Shown here: positions 54,851 through 64,000 of the stretch, piece by piece
Position numbering within the stretch: the first letter of the stretch is position 1
How the letters are laid out: each line of letters opens with the position of its first letter
Source of the DNA: Sphingobacterium lactis
GTDB taxonomy: Bacteria > Bacteroidota > Bacteroidia > Sphingobacteriales > Sphingobacteriaceae
DNA length: 64,000 nucleotides
Assembly (NCBI RefSeq): GCF_011046555.1
Contig: NZ_CP049246.1
Location: 2,294,001-2,358,000, forward strand
Direction of reading: 5' to 3'
The notes under the pieces: model-generated
Databases searched by the model: none
Told to the model about the DNA's origin: nothing
Seen by the model: only the letters and a program-made list of their open reading frames with translations
Translations under genes and position numbers: made by a program

Positions 54851-55975
54851 TTAGCTGAGGTGATACCCCTGATTTTTGAACTCCATGGACGCATAATAGT
54901 TGTATTTTTCTTTATTTAATGGGTAATCCCAGCAGCCCATGCGGTGGTATATCTTTCCGCCGAAACCCGACTTGAACCGGTACAGCCCATACATCGGGTG
55001 CGATTCATCCGCTTGCGGCGCAATGCCAAAAAAGTCATATTCCGTACATCCCTTCTCTTTGGCTACCTGCATGGCGCGCCATTGTAAGGCATAGGTAGCC
55101 ATGTAATTTCTATTTTCTGTTGCAGAAGCTCCATATAAATAGGTCCCTCGGTTTCCGGATACAACAAGAAACATAGCTGCCAAAGGTTTCTCTTCCACCT
55201 CTGCAACCAAAAGATAGACTTGGGCTGGAGACTGCGTATCATTTGCTCGCGCGCTCAGTACGATGCGGAAATAATTGATGTCATGCAGGAAGAAGTTATT
55301 TCTTTGTGCAGTCTGTCGATAGAGTTCATACCAGATGTCCAGGTGTTCAATGCCCAAGGAGCGGATTTGCACCCCCTTGCGCATCGATAAATTGATGTTG
55401 TAGCGGGTCTTGGATTTCATGTTGGCGAGCAAGTAGTTCTCGTCCAGCAGGAGGTCCATGAAAATGGTATTCGAGGGGAGAATATCGGTGTTTGCCTTTC
55501 TTAAATTCCAGTTTTCCGTGCTGTAATTCAAGCGTAATTCCTGAATTCTTTTTTCAGGTACCCCAATCCAATTGCCATGGATATCATAACAATCATCTTC
55601 TTTGGCCCATTGGGATTCCCAGGAAAGGTCGTAGCGGATCATGATGCAGCTTTTAGGAAGAAAATGGCGTAAGCTCTCGGAGAGTTGCTCCAGAAAATAG
55701 CCTTGGTTTTCCGAGTCAGGCTCTATTTCCGGGCCATAAGGAACATAGGCTATACAATGATCAGTATCCAGGTATTGAAGGATAATCAGAAGATCCCCGA
55801 TGATATAGGTTTCTTCCTTTCCATCAGCAAACAAATCGGTGGATTTTACACGGAAGTTGAAGGCCTCCGTTTGGACTCCCTGTAATTTTTTTACTTCCGA
55901 CCAATATGCGGTTTGTTGTATGATGGAGGTTTTATAGATGTCTTTTATTTCCTTATCCTCAATGTTTGCAATCAT
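54851..55975 (-). CDS. FemAB-like peptidyltransferase (GNAT-fold, peptidoglycan bridge type)
   Basis: 374 aa. The FemAB signature is visible in both GNAT lobes: MKSKTRYNINLSMRKGVQIR (substrate-side motif), YLLVAEVEEKPLAAMFLVVSGNRGTYLYGASA, YALQWRAMQVAKEKGCTEYDFFGI, and LYRFKSGFGGKIYHRMGCWDYP. Family members add amino acids from aminoacyl-tRNA to lipid II stems; Bacteroidetes homologues are often of unproven substrate. Single gene. Confidence 0.9.
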   Translation of the reverse strand: MIANIEDKEIKDIYKTSIIQQTAYWSEVKKLQGVQTEAFNFRVKSTDLFADGKEETYIIGDLLIILQYLDTDHCIAYVPYGPEIEPDSENQGYFLEQLSESLRHFLPKSCIMIRYDLSWESQWAKEDDCYDIHGNWIGVPEKRIQELRLNYSTENWNLRKANTDILPSNTIFMDLLLDENYLLANMKSKTRYNINLSMRKGVQIRSLGIEHLDIWYELYRQTAQRNNFFLHDINYFRIVLSARANDTQSPAQVYLLVAEVEEKPLAAMFLVVSGNRGTYLYGASATENRNYMATYALQWRAMQVAKEKGCTEYDFFGIAPQADESHPMYGLYRFKSGFGGKIYHRMGCWDYPLNKEKYNYYASMEFKNQGYHLS

Positions 55976-56139
55976 AGTTTCCTGACTTTTACAGGCACAG
56001 CATGCAGGAAATCAGCCAGAAATCCTTGCTTTTGTGCCAAAAAGAGGCAAACATAGCCAATAAAATAAGGTTAATCGAATTTCATTGTCATAATGTTGTT
56101 AAGAATAGGGTATTTGCTGGAAATCCTCCCAGAGGACGA

Positions 56140-56343
56140 TTAGTCTTCATCTATGATTTCGGCAACTCGGCCGATCTGGCCGTCGTCAAGCCGAACCTTG
56201 ATTCCACGGGAATGGTAAGGAGCAGAAGTCAAAATGTTTTTCACGATACCTTCCGTGAGCTCTCCAGTACGTTGATCTTTCTTCAATATGATATTTACAA
56301 GTTGCCCAGCTTTAATGTTTGCGCGGCTATTTGGATCTTTCAT
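56140..56343 (-). CDS. YwbE family protein (DUF2196)
   Basis: 67 aa from the ATG at 56343. KAGQLVNIILKKDQRTGELTEGIVKNILTSAPYHSRGIKVRLDDGQIGRVAEI is the whole-family signature: a small beta-barrel with the conserved HSRGIKVRL. Function unknown; probably nucleic-acid or ribosome related. Confidence 0.93.
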   Translation of the reverse strand: MKDPNSRANIKAGQLVNIILKKDQRTGELTEGIVKNILTSAPYHSRGIKVRLDDGQIGRVAEIIDED

Positions 56344-56409
56344 GGTCGTTATTTTAAACAAAAATAGCCATTTATTTATGTAAATGGCTATTGGGAAATT
56401 GGTGAATTG

Positions 56410-56967
56410 TTAGTTGAAAACTTCACCAAATTGATAGAATGTATCGTTCGCAACAGCAACTGCCTGGTTATGATCTGTTTCTTCAGCACCTTGTGCGTTG
56501 AGGACCGTTGTAAATCCATTCCACATAGCAGCACTGGCTTCGCCATAGCCTTCGAAAAAGGAGAAGCCTTTGCTGATGCCATTTTTCTGTAGTAGCTGAA
56601 CAATATAGGGGCCACCCATGATGGATCCTTCCAGGACATACAGTGAGCTTAGTGCCTCTAATGTATTGGTAACCTTTGGCGCATGCGCTTGTGGGAATTG
56701 CTCAATATTGCCTCCTAAAGTGATAATGTCGTTTAAAATATATGATGAATTTCGACGATTGTCTTTATCGGGTAGGACTGTTTGGTCAATGAAAGGATTC
56801 GTATTGTCTTCAACCGCTTTAAAATAGGCATAGAAACCTTTCAATAAGGTTACATAATCCGCTTCAGTCTGAATGGCTTTTATTTTTCTAACAATAACAG
56901 CCTCCACCTTTTGATGGGCAACTTTTGTTCCTTCTTTTATGATTGTGCTCAGCATATTTATCTTCAT
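56410..56967 (-). CDS. Biliverdin-producing heme oxygenase
   Basis: 185 aa all-helical protein. The heme-proximal His is at about 18 in KVAHQKVE, and the distal-helix glycines appear in YVLEGSIMGGPYIVQLL, as in HemO/BphO. It opens heme to biliverdin, CO and iron. No phytochrome or heme transporter gene adjoins, so iron recovery is the default reading. An alternative start four codons downstream is possible. Confidence 0.92.
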   Translation of the reverse strand: MKINMLSTIIKEGTKVAHQKVEAVIVRKIKAIQTEADYVTLLKGFYAYFKAVEDNTNPFIDQTVLPDKDNRRNSSYILNDIITLGGNIEQFPQAHAPKVTNTLEALSSLYVLEGSIMGGPYIVQLLQKNGISKGFSFFEGYGEASAAMWNGFTTVLNAQGAEETDHNQAVAVANDTFYQFGEVFN

Positions 56968-57148
56968 CTAAACAATTATGGATTTAAAATGGGTAAACCT
57001 TTCGAGAAACACGAATTTTAAAATGGAATTTGAGATTTCTATTACAAATGAAGTCCATATGGAAATGAAATATTCAGGAATTATGCCTGCTGTCGGTGAA
57101 AAATTGAGTAGATTTGATTACGCTTAACACCTTAAAAATCAAGTTATC

Positions 57149-57469
57149 ATGGAGTCGCCTCATGTTTTAACCCTATTAGCAGATAAATTGCAATTATATA
57201 CTGGCGATGATCAGTTCTCCGATGAGCAACGCTTTAAGCAGATCGTAGATTATGTGGAAGAATTAATCAATCATGATTTACGGAGGCTCATGGGTATTCT
57301 ATACCGCATTGACGTATCTGAAGAAAAGATAAAACAAGCATTGGCCAGTCAGGACAAAGATCAATCCTCCGCATTGATCCTTGCAAAACTGATGGTCGAA
57401 CGCGAGCTTGAGAAAGTTAAGTTTCGGGAGCAATATAAGAAAGCCCGATTAAAGAGCAGTAATTCCTGA
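57149..57469 (+). CDS. Conserved hypothetical helical protein
   Basis: 106 aa, mainly helical and highly charged (EQRFKQIVDYVEELINHDLRRLMGILYRIDVSEEKIKQAL). The central LINHDLRRLMGILYRIDVSE looks conserved. Short Bacteroidetes family without known function. Independent of its neighbours. Confidence 0.75.
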   Translation: MESPHVLTLLADKLQLYTGDDQFSDEQRFKQIVDYVEELINHDLRRLMGILYRIDVSEEKIKQALASQDKDQSSALILAKLMVERELEKVKFREQYKKARLKSSNS

Positions 57470-57546
57470 TTTTGACACGCTGCTGTTTTTACAATTCGCC
57501 TTCCTAAGGGAGATGACCTATCTTTGGTTAATCAACAGAAACTACT

Positions 57547-58863
57547 ATGCAAAACGATATTTCACGTAAGAATTTTATTAAGAACTCTGTTTTGGGGTTA
57601 GCAGGTATTGGAATGGGGGGCACCCTTTTCCAAAAAACACAGGCCATGGAGAAAATGAATAGTAGCGGTAAGCAGCAATATAAAAATGTACGACTGGAAA
57701 CCGGTTTTGAATATGACGGGGAGGAGGTTATCGGCACAAAAACCGATCTTTTCCTCATTACTGTGGAAAATGGGTTAATCGCCAAAATAGAACCTAATAC
57801 AAATGCTTCAGATGCCATTGATGCCAAGGGATATTTGATGTTGCCTTCCTTTAAGGATATGCATATCCACTTGGATAAAACCTTCTATGGGGATCAATGG
57901 AAAGCTACACGCCGCCGCAGTGGTGGTGTTAAGGGCATGATAGCTTTAGAACAACAGATGATGCCCGATTTATTGAAAAATTCTACAGAGAAAGCTGAAA
58001 AGCTGATCGAATTGTTGCAGTCGAAAGGTTCATCATTTGCTCGATCACATGTAAACATTGAACCAACCTCCAAATTGGACTCCCTGAAAAACTTGCAGCG
58101 TGCATTGGAGAATAAGAAAGATGGTTTTTCCGCGGAATTGGTCGCTTTTCCACAGCATGGTGTATTCTATACCGATACTGTGCCTTACTTGAAGGAAGCG
58201 GCGCAGCTAGATATTGATTTTATTGGTGGAGTTGACCCTTATACCATTGATGGCGCAATCGAAAAGACCATTGATTTTACCGTCCAATTGGCCCTGGATC
58301 ACGATAAGGGAATAGATATCCATTTGCATGAAGGAGGCGAATCTGGCTTGCTCACGGTAGAATACTTGATCAAGAAAGTAAATGAGAATCCAAGTTTAAA
58401 GGACCGTACTTACTTAAGTCATTGTTTTGTCCTTGGAAGACTCGATAAACCTAAACAGGAGGAGATATCAGCGAAATTAGCGAATGCAAAAATCGGCATT
58501 GTTTCCACCGTACCTTTCGGAAACCTGGTTATGCCGATACCTACGCTACTGAAAAATGGCGTTCGAGTCATGACAGGTAATGATAGCATTGTGGACCATT
58601 GGAATACATTTGGTTCAGGAAGTGTATTGCAGAAAGCCAACCTTGCTGCCCAATTATATGGTTATTCCACGGAATTTGACCTTTCACGAGCATTGGCATT
58701 AGCCAATGTTGATGTTCTTCCAGTTGATAATAAAGGGCGGCAACAGTGGCCTAAAGTAGGGAACCAGGCAGATTTTGTCCTTGTGGATGCCAGTTGTTCC
58801 GCAGAAGCTGTATCCAGGGTTTCTGAAGTCAAGGGATTGGTGGTAAAAGGAAAAATGGTATAA
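57547..58863 (+). CDS. Tat-exported amidohydrolase (cytosine deaminase-like)
   Basis: 438 aa. The N terminus carries a Tat-like signal (SRKNFIKNSVLGLAGIGMGG). The amidohydrolase TIM barrel shows metal motif HIHLDKTF (about 102-109), SHVNIEP, the internal HLHEGGES (His), the strand SHCFVLG and DSIVDHWN (catalytic Asp). The HxHLDK form points to cytosine deaminase or related aminopyrimidine hydrolases. The substrate and the reason for export are not evident. Possible -7 box TATCTTTG at 57519. Confidence 0.92.
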   Translation: MQNDISRKNFIKNSVLGLAGIGMGGTLFQKTQAMEKMNSSGKQQYKNVRLETGFEYDGEEVIGTKTDLFLITVENGLIAKIEPNTNASDAIDAKGYLMLPSFKDMHIHLDKTFYGDQWKATRRRSGGVKGMIALEQQMMPDLLKNSTEKAEKLIELLQSKGSSFARSHVNIEPTSKLDSLKNLQRALENKKDGFSAELVAFPQHGVFYTDTVPYLKEAAQLDIDFIGGVDPYTIDGAIEKTIDFTVQLALDHDKGIDIHLHEGGESGLLTVEYLIKKVNENPSLKDRTYLSHCFVLGRLDKPKQEEISAKLANAKIGIVSTVPFGNLVMPIPTLLKNGVRVMTGNDSIVDHWNTFGSGSVLQKANLAAQLYGYSTEFDLSRALALANVDVLPVDNKGRQQWPKVGNQADFVLVDASCSAEAVSRVSEVKGLVVKGKMV

Positions 58864-58867
58864 AATA

Positions 58868-58910
58868 AATGCGCCAGCAAATTTGATAACTTGGCTGGCG
58901 CAATCTTTTC
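58868..58910 (+). terminator. Terminator of the amidohydrolase gene
   Basis: GCGCCAGC pairs with GCTGGCGC across about 15 nt; the T-run is short (ATCTTTTC), so strength is uncertain. Confidence 0.55.
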
Positions 58911-58944
58911 TGTAGGGTAGGGAATGACGGTCTTTGGACGGAAC

Positions 58945-59394
58945 CTATCCCTCAATCCAAATACCCTCCTTCCCATCGACAGCTTCATATGGACGCGAAT
59001 TTCCATTGAGCAAGTCTGTTTCATGGCCTTCAAGATGCCAATTCAGATCACTAGGATCCACCTTTTTCAATTGAAATATCGCATCAGCATCGCGGAAATG
59101 TAAATCACTCTTTAACAGGTTGATTTTATTCTGCTCAAATAGCTGTTCGGCTTCATCCTTGCTAATGTAGCGTATTTTATTTGCTCGCGTATCAAAATCC
59201 TGCAGCTCTTTTTCCATCTGCTTTGGATAATTGTCAGCAAGGTATCCAGCATATAAATTTCTATCCTTTTTGCGCAGCGCTTCATTTTTATAGGCGATAC
59301 GTTCTGGGTTCAATTCAAAATTGAAATCTTCGGGATTCTCACGGAAACCAAATTTCCGGTTTAAGTCCTCTACACGTTGTTCTAATGTTGGCAT
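58945..59394 (-). CDS. Hypothetical protein downstream of the antiporter
   Basis: 149 aa from the ATG at 59394. Upstream in-frame codons overlap the antiporter end. Hydrophilic, charged helices with Tyr and Asp (EQRVEDLNRKFGFRENPEDF, ISKDEAEQLFEQNKINLLKSDL). No signal peptide, no family recognised. Probably cotranscribed with the CPA1 antiporter 68 bp upstream. Confidence 0.6.
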   Translation of the reverse strand: MPTLEQRVEDLNRKFGFRENPEDFNFELNPERIAYKNEALRKKDRNLYAGYLADNYPKQMEKELQDFDTRANKIRYISKDEAEQLFEQNKINLLKSDLHFRDADAIFQLKKVDPSDLNWHLEGHETDLLNGNSRPYEAVDGKEGIWIEG

Positions 59395-59462
59395 ATATGT
59401 CCTATTTTCTTTAAAAAACGTTTTTGAGCAGATTTTGTTGTCAGAAAATCTATTCCAGTACA

Positions 59463-61049
59463 TTAAACGTATTTTAAACGTTCCTCTTCAAGGTCAATCT
59501 GCTGGATTTGTTGGCGGATGATGTCTTCATCGTATTCTTCTTCCTTATTTAAGAGGGATAAGTATTGCCTTTGTTCCTCAAAGATTTCCAGCAGTATCTT
59601 TCGGCTGGTCTCATCCATCCAACTGCTATCTTGGACTTTGGATTGGTCTTCCCAATGTTTAAGTATTTTTTCCATTCCTGCATGACCTTTATATTCCTCG
59701 GCATATTTTTCTTTCACAAAATTATACACATGGTTTCGCAGGCCTACTTTCATCTTTTGTCTAGTGTTCCGTTCTATTTCTTCTTGATCTTCCAACCCTT
59801 GGAACGGCTTTACCCTACGGATGATATAGGGCAAGGTAAGTCCCTGAATAACCAACGTGAGCAAGATTGCTACAAAGGTTATAAACAGGATGAGGTTCCG
59901 ATGTGGGAAAGCTTCTCCATTTGGTAGGGTAAGGGGGATGGCCAATGCTGCAGCCAAAGAGACCACGCCACGCATCCCAGTCCACCCCAATATAATTGGA
60001 AGGAACCACCTTCTTTTTCTAAATTGTGCCTGGTGAGCAATCTGTCGCCTGAAAATAATGGTAGCAAACATACCTGCATAGGCTGAGATAATACGGGCAA
60101 TGATCAGAATGGCAGTAACCAGTACACCATAGCCAATTGCCACTTTTAATGGTGTCCCGTGGGCGCGAATGCCAGAAACGATTTCCGGAAGGTCCAAGCC
60201 TATGATCAAAAATACCGCACCATTCAGTAGAAAGACAAAACTTTCCCATACACTGTACCCTTTTATCCGGCTGCTGCTGGATAGATACTTCAATCGACGC
60301 GCTGACATAAATAGGCCACCCGTTACTACCGCCAATACGCCTGAACAATGGAATTGTTCAGCGATCCAATACATAAAATATGGTTCTACCAAGGTCAGGG
60401 CAATATCTGAAGGAGCATCAGTGGAAAGATGTTTGTGAATCCAGATAAATATGAATCCGACCAAAAGACCAATGCTTACCCCACCGAACAACATCCAGAG
60501 AAAATCTACAGCGGCCTCTTGGATTACGAACTGACCGGTGCCTACAGCAACAAGTGCAAAACGGAAAATAATCAACGAGCTGGCATCGTTCAATAAACTT
60601 TCCCCCTCCAGTATAGCAGCAGTTGATTTTGGGACCTTTACAAACTTGATAATAGCACCGGTGCTGACAGCGTCAGGAGGTGATACAATTCCTCCCAATA
60701 CAAAACCGAGGGCAATGCTGAATCCTGGAATAATTTGATTGGTGAATAGAGCAACCAACAAAGCGGTGAAAAACACGACCAAGAATGCAAAACTTCCAAT
60801 GATACGCCACCATTTCCTCATTTCCTTAAAAGAAACGGACCATGCTGCTTCAAAGAGCAATGGAGGTAAGAAAATAAAAAATATGAGGTCAGGGTCTATT
60901 TTAATCAAAGGCAATCCGGGGATAAAACTAATTGCTAAACCCGCAAGGACTAAAAGAATGGGGTAGGCTATTTTCAGTTTATTAGCCCAAATAGTCAGGA
61001 TTACTATGACAAGTACCATAACCAAAATGAATGGGAGTATTGTATGCAT
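59463..61049 (-). CDS. CPA1-type Na+/H+ antiporter
   Basis: 528 aa. About 12 membrane helices (residues about 5-405) are followed by a cytosolic tail of about 120 residues rich in charged and Gln residues. CPA1 motifs are FFIFLPPLLFEAAW, GGIVSPPDAVST, EGESLLNDASSLI with the ion-binding ND pair, and GWTGMRGVVSLAAALAIP. It exchanges cytoplasmic Na+ or K+ for protons. Confidence 0.95.
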   Translation of the reverse strand: MHTILPFILVMVLVIVILTIWANKLKIAYPILLVLAGLAISFIPGLPLIKIDPDLIFFIFLPPLLFEAAWSVSFKEMRKWWRIIGSFAFLVVFFTALLVALFTNQIIPGFSIALGFVLGGIVSPPDAVSTGAIIKFVKVPKSTAAILEGESLLNDASSLIIFRFALVAVGTGQFVIQEAAVDFLWMLFGGVSIGLLVGFIFIWIHKHLSTDAPSDIALTLVEPYFMYWIAEQFHCSGVLAVVTGGLFMSARRLKYLSSSSRIKGYSVWESFVFLLNGAVFLIIGLDLPEIVSGIRAHGTPLKVAIGYGVLVTAILIIARIISAYAGMFATIIFRRQIAHQAQFRKRRWFLPIILGWTGMRGVVSLAAALAIPLTLPNGEAFPHRNLILFITFVAILLTLVIQGLTLPYIIRRVKPFQGLEDQEEIERNTRQKMKVGLRNHVYNFVKEKYAEEYKGHAGMEKILKHWEDQSKVQDSSWMDETSRKILLEIFEEQRQYLSLLNKEEEYDEDIIRQQIQQIDLEEERLKYV

Positions 61050-61245
61050 AAAGTTGTGTGATTATTGAAAGTAAATGTAAGAAATCAGCGAATCTCTTGA
61101 ATCCGAGATTTTTCCATTTGTAGCTATACTGTAGTTTCCGGATGGTTACTGGAATTTGACACCTATGAAAATTTGGATAAAATAGCCCTATTATTGCCTA
61201 TAAAATCCTATCTTAAGGGGAATAAACCTAACCTTACCGAATACC

Positions 61246-62595
61246 ATGAAAAATTTAAGCTTCAATCGCCGACAATTTCTTGCAGGTTCTGCCTCGTTGC
61301 TTTCACTTGCCGCATTGGGTAACCCTGTTCATTCTTTTGCTCATTTCGCAAACAAACGGGTCGGTCTGATCGGCTGTGGATGGTATGGGAAGGGCGATTT
61401 ATTCCGTTTATTGCAAGTTGCCGATGTGGAAGTGGTTGCCATTTGTGATGTGGATGAGCGACATCTCCATGAAGCAGCAGCGCTAATTGCCGGTAAACAG
61501 AAATCGAAAAAGGAACCAAAAAAATATAAGGATTATCGAGATTTATTGAAAGAAAATACCCTTGACCTGGTACTTATCGGTACGCCCGACCATTGGCATG
61601 CACTTATGGCCATTGCAGCAGTCGAAGCAGGAGCACATGTTTATCTGCAGAAGCCTGTCAGTGTGGATGTGCTAGAAGGGGAGGCCGTGGTTGCCGCAGC
61701 TAGAAAACATAACAGGAAAATCCAAGTCGGAACGCAACGCCGAAGCACGCCCCATATGCAGGACGCCAAGAAAAATATTGTCGATAAGGGGCTTCTGGGA
61801 AAAATATCCCACGTAGAAATGTGCTGTTACTACCACATGAAGAGCAGTGCAAATCCACCGTTGCAAGAGGTGCCTGCATTCCTTGATTATGAATTATGGA
61901 CAGGTCCTGCTCCATTACGACCTTATGATGGTCTTCCGCACGGTGGATGGTGGCGGTCCTTTATGGAATACGGAAATGGCATTACTGGGGATATGTGCGT
62001 TCATATGTTCGATACGGTCCGGTGGATGCTGGGATTGAAATGGCCGAAGAAAGTAGAGGCCACAGGTGGCATCTATGTGCAAAAGGAGGGAAAGTCCAAT
62101 ATCGCGGACACCCAGACTGCCATATTTGAATATGATGAGCTCAACTGTGTTTGGACGCATCGTACCTGGGGGACACCTACCGATCCGGAATACCCTTGGG
62201 CATTTATCCTCTATGGTGATAAAGGAACACTTAAGGGAAGTGTGATGAAATATGAATTTATTCCCACCAAAGGAGAGAAAATTATCAAAGAGGTCCTATA
62301 TGAAAAAGAAAAATACCCCGAAGATCTGAAAGAACCAAGGATTGAATTGCATGCAGCTCCAGCATCTCGACGCCACCTGTTGAATCTCTTGGAAGCGATA
62401 GATACCGACACCTTACCTGTAGCCGATATTTTGGAAGGTCATATTTCCTCTGCCAGCTGTATTCTGGCAAATATTTCCATGCAATTGCAACGACCGATCT
62501 ACTATGATCCCGAGAAAAGAATCTGTGTGGATGATAAAGAAGCCACTGCACTGTTAAAAAGAGAATATAGAGCGCCGTGGAGACATCCCTTTTAG
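61246..62595 (+). CDS. Tat-exported Gfo/Idh/MocA family oxidoreductase
   Basis: 449 aa. Twin-arginine signal SFNRRQFLAGSASLLSLAAL, then an NAD(P)-binding Rossmann fold (VGLIGCGWYGKGDLFRLL, VVAICDVD). The family motifs LIGTPDHWHALMAIAAVEAGAHVYLQKPVS, VGTQRRS and YGNGITGDMCVHMFD follow. Exported members of this group act on sugars, inositol or glycosides in the periplasm, including the 3-keto-sugar pathway. A distant link to the DUF1080 protein at the start of the window is possible but unproven. Confidence 0.94.
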   Translation: MKNLSFNRRQFLAGSASLLSLAALGNPVHSFAHFANKRVGLIGCGWYGKGDLFRLLQVADVEVVAICDVDERHLHEAAALIAGKQKSKKEPKKYKDYRDLLKENTLDLVLIGTPDHWHALMAIAAVEAGAHVYLQKPVSVDVLEGEAVVAAARKHNRKIQVGTQRRSTPHMQDAKKNIVDKGLLGKISHVEMCCYYHMKSSANPPLQEVPAFLDYELWTGPAPLRPYDGLPHGGWWRSFMEYGNGITGDMCVHMFDTVRWMLGLKWPKKVEATGGIYVQKEGKSNIADTQTAIFEYDELNCVWTHRTWGTPTDPEYPWAFILYGDKGTLKGSVMKYEFIPTKGEKIIKEVLYEKEKYPEDLKEPRIELHAAPASRRHLLNLLEAIDTDTLPVADILEGHISSASCILANISMQLQRPIYYDPEKRICVDDKEATALLKREYRAPWRHPF

Positions 62596-62626
62596 AGATG
62601 AGATGTGAGATGTGAGATTTGAGACA
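62596..62626. repeat. Short copy of the GAGATGTGAGAT repeat
   Basis: Four imperfect copies of GAGATGTGAGAT start one base after the stop of the oxidoreductase gene. Same purine-rich orientation relative to the upstream gene as at the 3' end of smc. Confidence 0.75.
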
Positions 62627-62742
62627 GTGTGTCCTTTTATCTCTTTAATTCAGGACGATGCTTGCTCCTTGGAGGTGAGAGTTGATTGATTAAATTATTG
62701 AGTTTGGGATCGGTGAAGTAATTTTGATATTTATAGCAGACT

Positions 62743-63720
62743 TTAAATTTTAGGTTCGTGCTTGAGGCTGATCTCACGTAATAGGTTTATAAAGTTATCG
62801 CGTAAAATTTGTGGTTCAGCGATTTCGATCATATCTCCGAACATTAACAACCATCGTGGAAATTCATGCTTTATATCTTTGACATCAAAATGCATCTCAA
62901 TATGATCTGCATGTTTAATTTCGTCTACTAGGCCGTAGTAATTCCTTTGCCAACGGAGATAACTGGAATATTCGGGTTTTACCCGAATAATGGCCCTGAC
63001 TTTAGGTGCTTCGGGTTGAGCTTTTGCCTCTAGGTATTCCCCAATGGTCATGTGACGGGTACTAAATGGTGTTTTTGTTAATTGAATCCGGTTGATGCGG
63101 TCGCTTCGAAATTGCCGAAAGTCTTGTTTTTCTATGCAGAAAGCAACGATATACCAGAAGCCGATTTCATGGATAATGCCAATCGGCTCAATGGTCCGAA
63201 GCTGCGGACGGTCGTCTTTAATGCCTTGATAATCAATCTGTACTTGTTTTTTATTGGCTATGCTTTCAATGGCGTAGCTCAGTACATGGGGAACTTTTTC
63301 CTGAAATATAGGGCTTCCCTGTTTACGCATGATGATTTGATCCTGGGTATGGTTGACCAGATCGAGTTCTTGACTTTTTAGGATGGCCTTTATTTTCATC
63401 ATGGCGGAGGCATGGATGGCCGCACTGGCTTCATCCAAGAATTTCTCCGCTAATTTTTCCACAGCTACGAAACTGAGTGCTTCTTCTTTGGTAAAACTAA
63501 CAGGAGGGAGGCGGTAGCCTTCCATCAGGCTGTAGCCCATTCCCGCTTCCCCAATTAGGGGAACGCCGGCTTGTTCCAGACTGCGAATATCCCTATAGAT
63601 GGTACGTAGGCTCACGTCGAAACGATCGGCCAAATCCTGTGCCCGAACAACGCGCTTTGATTGCATCTGGATCAGGATTTCAACGATTCGGTCCAGACGT
63701 TTTTTTATATCTACAGACAT
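62743..63720 (-). CDS. WYL-domain transcriptional regulator
   Basis: 325 aa. The N-terminal HTH_11 (about 5-60, RIVEILIQMQSKRVVRAQDLADRFDVSLRTIYRDIRSLEQAGVPL) is followed by a WYL domain (about 140-215), with RTIEPIGIIHEIGFWYIVAFC as the W-Y-x core and FRSDRINRIQLT. A WCX-like C-terminal end follows. WYL regulators sense nucleotides or DNA damage products. Starts 7 bp after the MBL-fold gene on the same strand; together they form a short operon. Confidence 0.94.
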   Translation of the reverse strand: MSVDIKKRLDRIVEILIQMQSKRVVRAQDLADRFDVSLRTIYRDIRSLEQAGVPLIGEAGMGYSLMEGYRLPPVSFTKEEALSFVAVEKLAEKFLDEASAAIHASAMMKIKAILKSQELDLVNHTQDQIIMRKQGSPIFQEKVPHVLSYAIESIANKKQVQIDYQGIKDDRPQLRTIEPIGIIHEIGFWYIVAFCIEKQDFRQFRSDRINRIQLTKTPFSTRHMTIGEYLEAKAQPEAPKVRAIIRVKPEYSSYLRWQRNYYGLVDEIKHADHIEMHFDVKDIKHEFPRWLLMFGDMIEIAEPQILRDNFINLLREISLKHEPKI

Positions 63721-63727
63721 CGCTGAC

Positions 63728-64000
63728 TTATAGTTCGCTTAATTTGAAGGTGTCTTTCAGTCGGATGCCCTTTTCTGTATACTGCAGCGTGGCGCATTCA
63801 TGTTCAGCATCATGCTCCAGAAACATAATGTATTCCTTATCCACGATCTCTTTCCAATAATCTTGACGCTCTTGCATGGTTACCAAAGGACGCACGTCAT
63901 ACCCCATAACATAGGCGATGGGGATATGGCCGACGGAAGGAAGCAGATCTGCCATATACAGTAAGGTTTTTCCCTTATATTCAATCTGCGGCAACATCAT
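63728..64000 (-). CDS. MBL-fold metallo-hydrolase, N-terminal part outside the window
   Basis: The last 90 codons of a gene running off the right edge; the two apparent Met at the edge are internal. MLPQIEYKGKTLLYMADLLPSVGHIPIAYVMGYDVRPL and FLEHDAEHECATLQY match the C-terminal metal-binding end of metallo-beta-lactamase-fold hydrolases (D of ADLLPS, H of EHDAEH). Substrate unknown. Confidence 0.85.
   Translation of the reverse strand: MMLPQIEYKGKTLLYMADLLPSVGHIPIAYVMGYDVRPLVTMQERQDYWKEIVDKEYIMFLEHDAEHECATLQYTEKGIRLKDTFKLSEL

Overview
The window comes from a Bacteroidetes chromosome, most likely family Sphingobacteriaceae (Sphingobacterium- or Pedobacter-like). The grounds are a SusC/SusD outer-membrane pair, lipoproteins with short Cys lipoboxes, a fimbrillin-like lipoprotein, lineage families (DUF2480, DUF6266, DUF4397), moderate GC with AT-rich intergenic DNA, and several promoters of the Bacteroidetes form TTTG-N20-TAnnTTTG, for example before the tRNA-His and hic operons. 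Most of the window is ordinary chromosomal genes. Assignments rest on motifs read by eye; no database search was possible.

Layout. 1-5.7 kb: 3' part of a HEAT/DUF1080 (3-keto-disaccharide hydrolase-type) protein, an S9 peptidase, a small membrane protein. 6-13.6 kb: smc, DUF6882-like and SUFU-like proteins, a DUF4397 lipoprotein, htpG. 14.3-17.6 kb: small conserved peptide, fimbrillin-like lipoprotein, GNAT acetyltransferase. 17.7-20 kb: tRNA-His followed by about 1 kb of nested palindromes and 73-bp tandem repeats, a small membrane protein, another palindromic element, then a Cys-rich copper-storage protein. 21-27.1 kb: a MocR-type regulator divergent from a tightly overlapping biotin operon: ferritin-like diiron protein, bioF, bioD, bioB, bioA. 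27.3-28.1 kb: xre-hicB-hicA toxin-antitoxin operon. 28.6-34.7 kb: a secreted SH3 protein divergent from a SusC/SusD pair that is preceded by two 17-bp dyads, a -7 box and a Cys-rich leader peptide.

34.7-42 kb: methyltransferases, an EEP-family membrane protein, a SufR-like regulator divergent from a sodA-DUF2480-FMN reductase operon, GNAT enzymes. 42-51 kb: a possible small RNA, acyl-CoA dehydrogenase plus a FadJ-like protein whose hydratase half looks inactive, convergent with prpB-prpC-prpD (methylcitrate cycle). Together these suggest acyl-CoA and propionyl-CoA disposal. 50.5-64 kb: stand-alone Vsr-like nuclease, M48 peptidase, a DUF6266/DUF5675/small-protein trio, FemAB-like transferase, YwbE, heme oxygenase, Tat-exported amidohydrolase, CPA1 antiporter, Tat-exported Gfo/Idh/MocA oxidoreductase, WYL regulator and the end of an MBL-fold hydrolase.

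The two most interesting systems are the biotin operon led by a ferritin-like diiron protein, with no recognised pimeloyl-forming gene beside it (candidate new pimeloyl-supply step), and the SusCD locus with an apparent cysteine-sensing leader plus paired operators (candidate sulfur-controlled importer).
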